Program-made: the position numbers and the translations under genes
The notes under the pieces: generated by a model
Seen by the model: only the letters and a program-made list of their open reading frames with translations
Databases searched by the model: none
What the model was told of the DNA's origin: nothing
Shown here: in pieces, positions 63,876 through 64,000 of the stretch
How positions within the stretch are numbered: position 1 is the first letter of the stretch
How the letters are laid out: each line of letters opens with the position of its first letter
NCBI RefSeq assembly: GCF_025153475.1
Contig: NZ_JANZXA010000007.1
Location: 168,029 to 232,028 of the forward strand
Direction of reading: 5' to 3'
Source: Novosphingobium mangrovisedimenti
GTDB taxonomy: Bacteria; Pseudomonadota; Alphaproteobacteria; Sphingomonadales; Sphingomonadaceae
Length of the DNA stretch: 64,000 bases

Positions 63876-64000
63876 TGTTGATTTCCGCTGAGAGTTGACC
63901 CGGGAGAGGCATAAATTTCCGCTGAGAAGTGACCCATGTTCTGACCTTTCCCCTGGCTGTTGCGTCGGGGGACATTGGAGTGATCGACATGGCGTTATTG
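63876..64000 (+). mobile_element. Left end of an IS21-family insertion sequence
   Basis: The element appears to start at TGTTGATTTCCGCTGAGA. Two near-identical terminal repeats follow, ATTTCCGCTGAGAGTTGACC at 63881 and ATTTCCGCTGAGAAGTGACC at 63915, 34 bp apart. Multiple subterminal repeats ahead of istA are characteristic of IS21. The right end is beyond the window. Confidence 0.85.
63980..64000 (+). CDS. istA: IS21 transposase IstA, first codons only
   Basis: The window ends seven codons into the frame GTG-ATC-GAC-ATG-GCG-TTA-TTG (V/M-I-D-M-A-L-L), which is how many IS21 IstA proteins begin. A GGAG-like site (TTGGAG) precedes it. Only position and the terminal repeats support the call. Confidence 0.7.

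Larger units (their letters stand above)
62024..64000. mobile_element. Left end of a tRNA-Leu-associated integrative element
   Basis: The region from the 3' end of tRNA-Leu(CAG) rightwards carries a P4-type integrase reading away from the tRNA, then a broken gene and an IS21-family end. This is the usual layout of an island integrated at a tRNA 3' end. The far boundary and the second att copy lie outside the window. Confidence 0.75.

Overview
This 64 kb window comes from a high-GC alphaproteobacterium. The best fit is a nitrogen-fixing member of the Sphingomonadales (Novosphingobium-like). The reasons are an Entner-Doudoroff gene pair, a sphingomonad-type arginine succinyltransferase cluster, an FzlA-like cell-division protein, a complex I NDUFA9-family protein, dispersed palindromic repeats typical of sphingomonad genomes, and a complete Mo-nitrogenase region. 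The genus is inferred from gene content and was not tested by alignment.

Layout. (1) 1-4263: the end of glk, then eda and a PEP-carboxylase-like gene with an altered active site, all tightly coupled. (2) 4420-6225: an AT-rich, probably imported, secreted glycoside hydrolase. (3) 6670-16445: an arginine/amino-acid catabolic module (beta-hydroxyacid dehydrogenase, HglS-type dioxygenase, astD, an M20 hydrolase, astA, astB). It is interrupted by a TonB-receptor-like gene and carries two copies of one ~90-bp palindromic repeat in opposite orientation. (4) 16586-48161: about 31.6 kb of nitrogen-fixation genes, almost all on the minus strand. (5) 48428-61688: chromosomal housekeeping genes (GGDEF/EAL protein, DUF302 protein, tRNA-Leu, zinc-ribbon protein, ftsEX, DUF218 protein, plsC, tyrC, hisC, metXW, two VOC proteins, fzlA-like, NDUFA9-like). 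(6) 61937-64000: tRNA-Leu(CAG) with a tyrosine integrase just downstream, a truncated nuclease-like gene, and the left end of an IS21-family element that runs off the window.

The nitrogen-fixation region is organised around NifA and sigma-54. I find -24/-12 elements (TGGCAC-N5-TTGC type) and TGT-N10-ACA activator sites in four control regions: between iscA-nifUSV-cysE-nifW-fixABCX and a divergent unknown gene; between nifHDKENX and its downstream genes (DUF269, CCE_0567-type, fdxB, nifQ, globin, Rieske, flavodoxin-like) and a divergent pseudo-receiver gene plus mop; upstream of nifB-fdxN-TPR-nifZ-nifZ-DUFs-DegT-2Fe2S-bolA-grxD-di-Mop; and upstream of fdxN-LRV/FeS-nifT-SIR2. Together these genes encode nitrogenase, FeMo-cofactor and P-cluster assembly, Mo storage and delivery, homocitrate and cysteine supply, and electron supply through FixABCX and several ferredoxins. 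NifA carries the four-cysteine linker of oxygen-sensitive NifA proteins, and no nifL is present.

The most unusual items are two NifA-promoter genes of unclear role (a 202-aa unknown protein and a receiver domain without its phospho-acceptor Asp), a nif-cluster DegT-fold protein without the PLP lysine, the degenerate PEP carboxylase, a helically phased repeat array upstream of astB, and an AST cluster with an M20 hydrolase and HglS-type dioxygenase but no visible astC or astE.
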